Shown: positions 5,057-5,093 of the stretch, one piece after another
Numbering within the stretch: position 1 is the first letter of the stretch
Layout: each line of letters begins with the position of its first letter
DNA from: an uncultured Pseudomonadota bacterium
GTDB lineage: Bacteria; Pseudomonadota; Alphaproteobacteria; RUG11792
Assembly: GCA_902796745.1 (NCBI GenBank)
Contig: CADBQC010000074.1
Span: 1 to 5,093 of the forward strand
DNA length: 5,093 bases
Direction: 5' to 3'
The notes under the pieces: model-generated
Database searches by the model: none
What the model was told of the DNA's origin: nothing
The model's input: the letters and a program-made list of their open reading frames with translations, nothing else
Program-made: the position numbers and the translations under genes

Positions 5057-5093
5057 AGAAAACCGAACAAATAATCTCGCCACCAATCGACTG
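5055..5093 (-). CDS. rpsH: 30S ribosomal protein S8, C-terminal end only (partial)
   Basis: Read on the minus strand from the window edge, the open frame gives QSIGGEIICSVF followed by TAG. This fits the S8 C-terminus, whose last residues in bacteria follow a pattern like GGE-hydrophobic-(L/I)-C/A-x-V-(F/W). S8 binds the central domain of 16S rRNA and, in E. coli, represses the spc operon by binding its mRNA; that regulatory site would lie outside this window. The position is right, because rpsH directly precedes rplF in nearly all bacterial spc operons. The stop codon overlaps the ribosome binding site of rplF, and only 10 nt separate the two genes. Only 12 residues are present, so the call rests on the motif plus context. 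Confidence 0.88.
   Translation of the reverse strand, partial: QSIGGEIICSVF

Larger units (their letters stand above)
1..5093 (-). other. spc-alpha ribosomal protein operon segment, one likely transcription unit
   Basis: All nine complete genes and both partial ones lie on the minus strand with gaps of at most 23 nt, and secY and adk overlap. I see no hairpin followed by a T-run that would act as a terminator, and no convincing internal promoter, so a single transcript entering from above 5093 and leaving into rpoA is the simplest reading. The order rplF-rplR-rpsE-rpmD-rplO-secY-adk-rpsM-rpsK-rpoA is the alphaproteobacterial form. The known E. coli control sites (S8 on the rplE region, S4 on the rpsM leader) are not expected here: the first is outside the window and the second has no recognisable leader. 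Confidence 0.85.

Noticed and set aside
4433..5074. Plus-strand open frame of 213 codons opposite rplF
   Set aside because: It lies antisense to the whole of L6 and part of L18, has no recognisable family or domain, and its composition is that of a reverse-strand shadow of conserved coding sequence.
1..5093. A novel mobile, defence or regulatory system within the window
   Set aside because: Every base is accounted for by operon genes and spacers of 23 nt or less; there are no inserted genes, inverted repeats or foreign-looking segments.

Overview
The window is a piece of a bacterial ribosomal protein operon, the spc cluster running into the start of the alpha cluster. Everything is read from the minus strand, from the high-coordinate end to the low end. 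In transcription order it holds: the last 12 codons of rpsH (S8), rplF (L6), rplR (L18), rpsE (S5), rpmD (L30), rplO (L15), secY, adk, rpsM (S13), rpsK (S11), and the first codons of what is very probably rpoA. There is no RNA gene, mobile element, CRISPR array, long repeat or non-coding stretch. The longest gap between genes is 23 nt.

The source is most likely an alphaproteobacterium. Four things point there. The order is secY-adk-rpsM-rpsK-rpoA, with adk between secY and rpsM, no rpmJ after secY, and no rpsD between rpsK and rpoA. Adk has a four-cysteine lid of the type seen in Rickettsia and other alphaproteobacteria. SecY begins MASPIEQLA and carries the SLNIMPYISAS variant of its signature. 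L6 has an IWG motif resembling the MWG of alphaproteobacteria. Base composition is rather A+T-rich (by eye, low forties percent G+C), and several normally rigid ribosomal motifs have drifted. That would fit a host-associated or otherwise divergent lineage such as Rickettsiales, Holosporales or uncultured relatives, but this placement is inference. TGA is a true stop in secY and rpmD, so the code appears standard.

Layout: 5055-5093 is the rpsH tail; 2875-5044 holds five 50S/30S protein genes; 1522-2865 is the translocon channel SecY; 854-1525 is adenylate kinase; 44-837 holds the two 30S head proteins S13 and S11; 1-20 is the rpoA start. Genes are packed with gaps of 1 to 23 nt, or overlap (secY/adk). 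Several Shine-Dalgarno sequences sit on the preceding stop codon, which suggests translational coupling. Together the unit makes ribosome parts, the membrane channel that receives ribosome products, the enzyme that balances adenylate pools, and the RNA polymerase alpha subunit.

No new biological system is visible. The points worth a second look are residue changes in conserved motifs of Adk, S11, S5 and L6, paired ATGATG starts at secY and adk, and two partial genes at the window edges that are too short for ordinary ORF calling.
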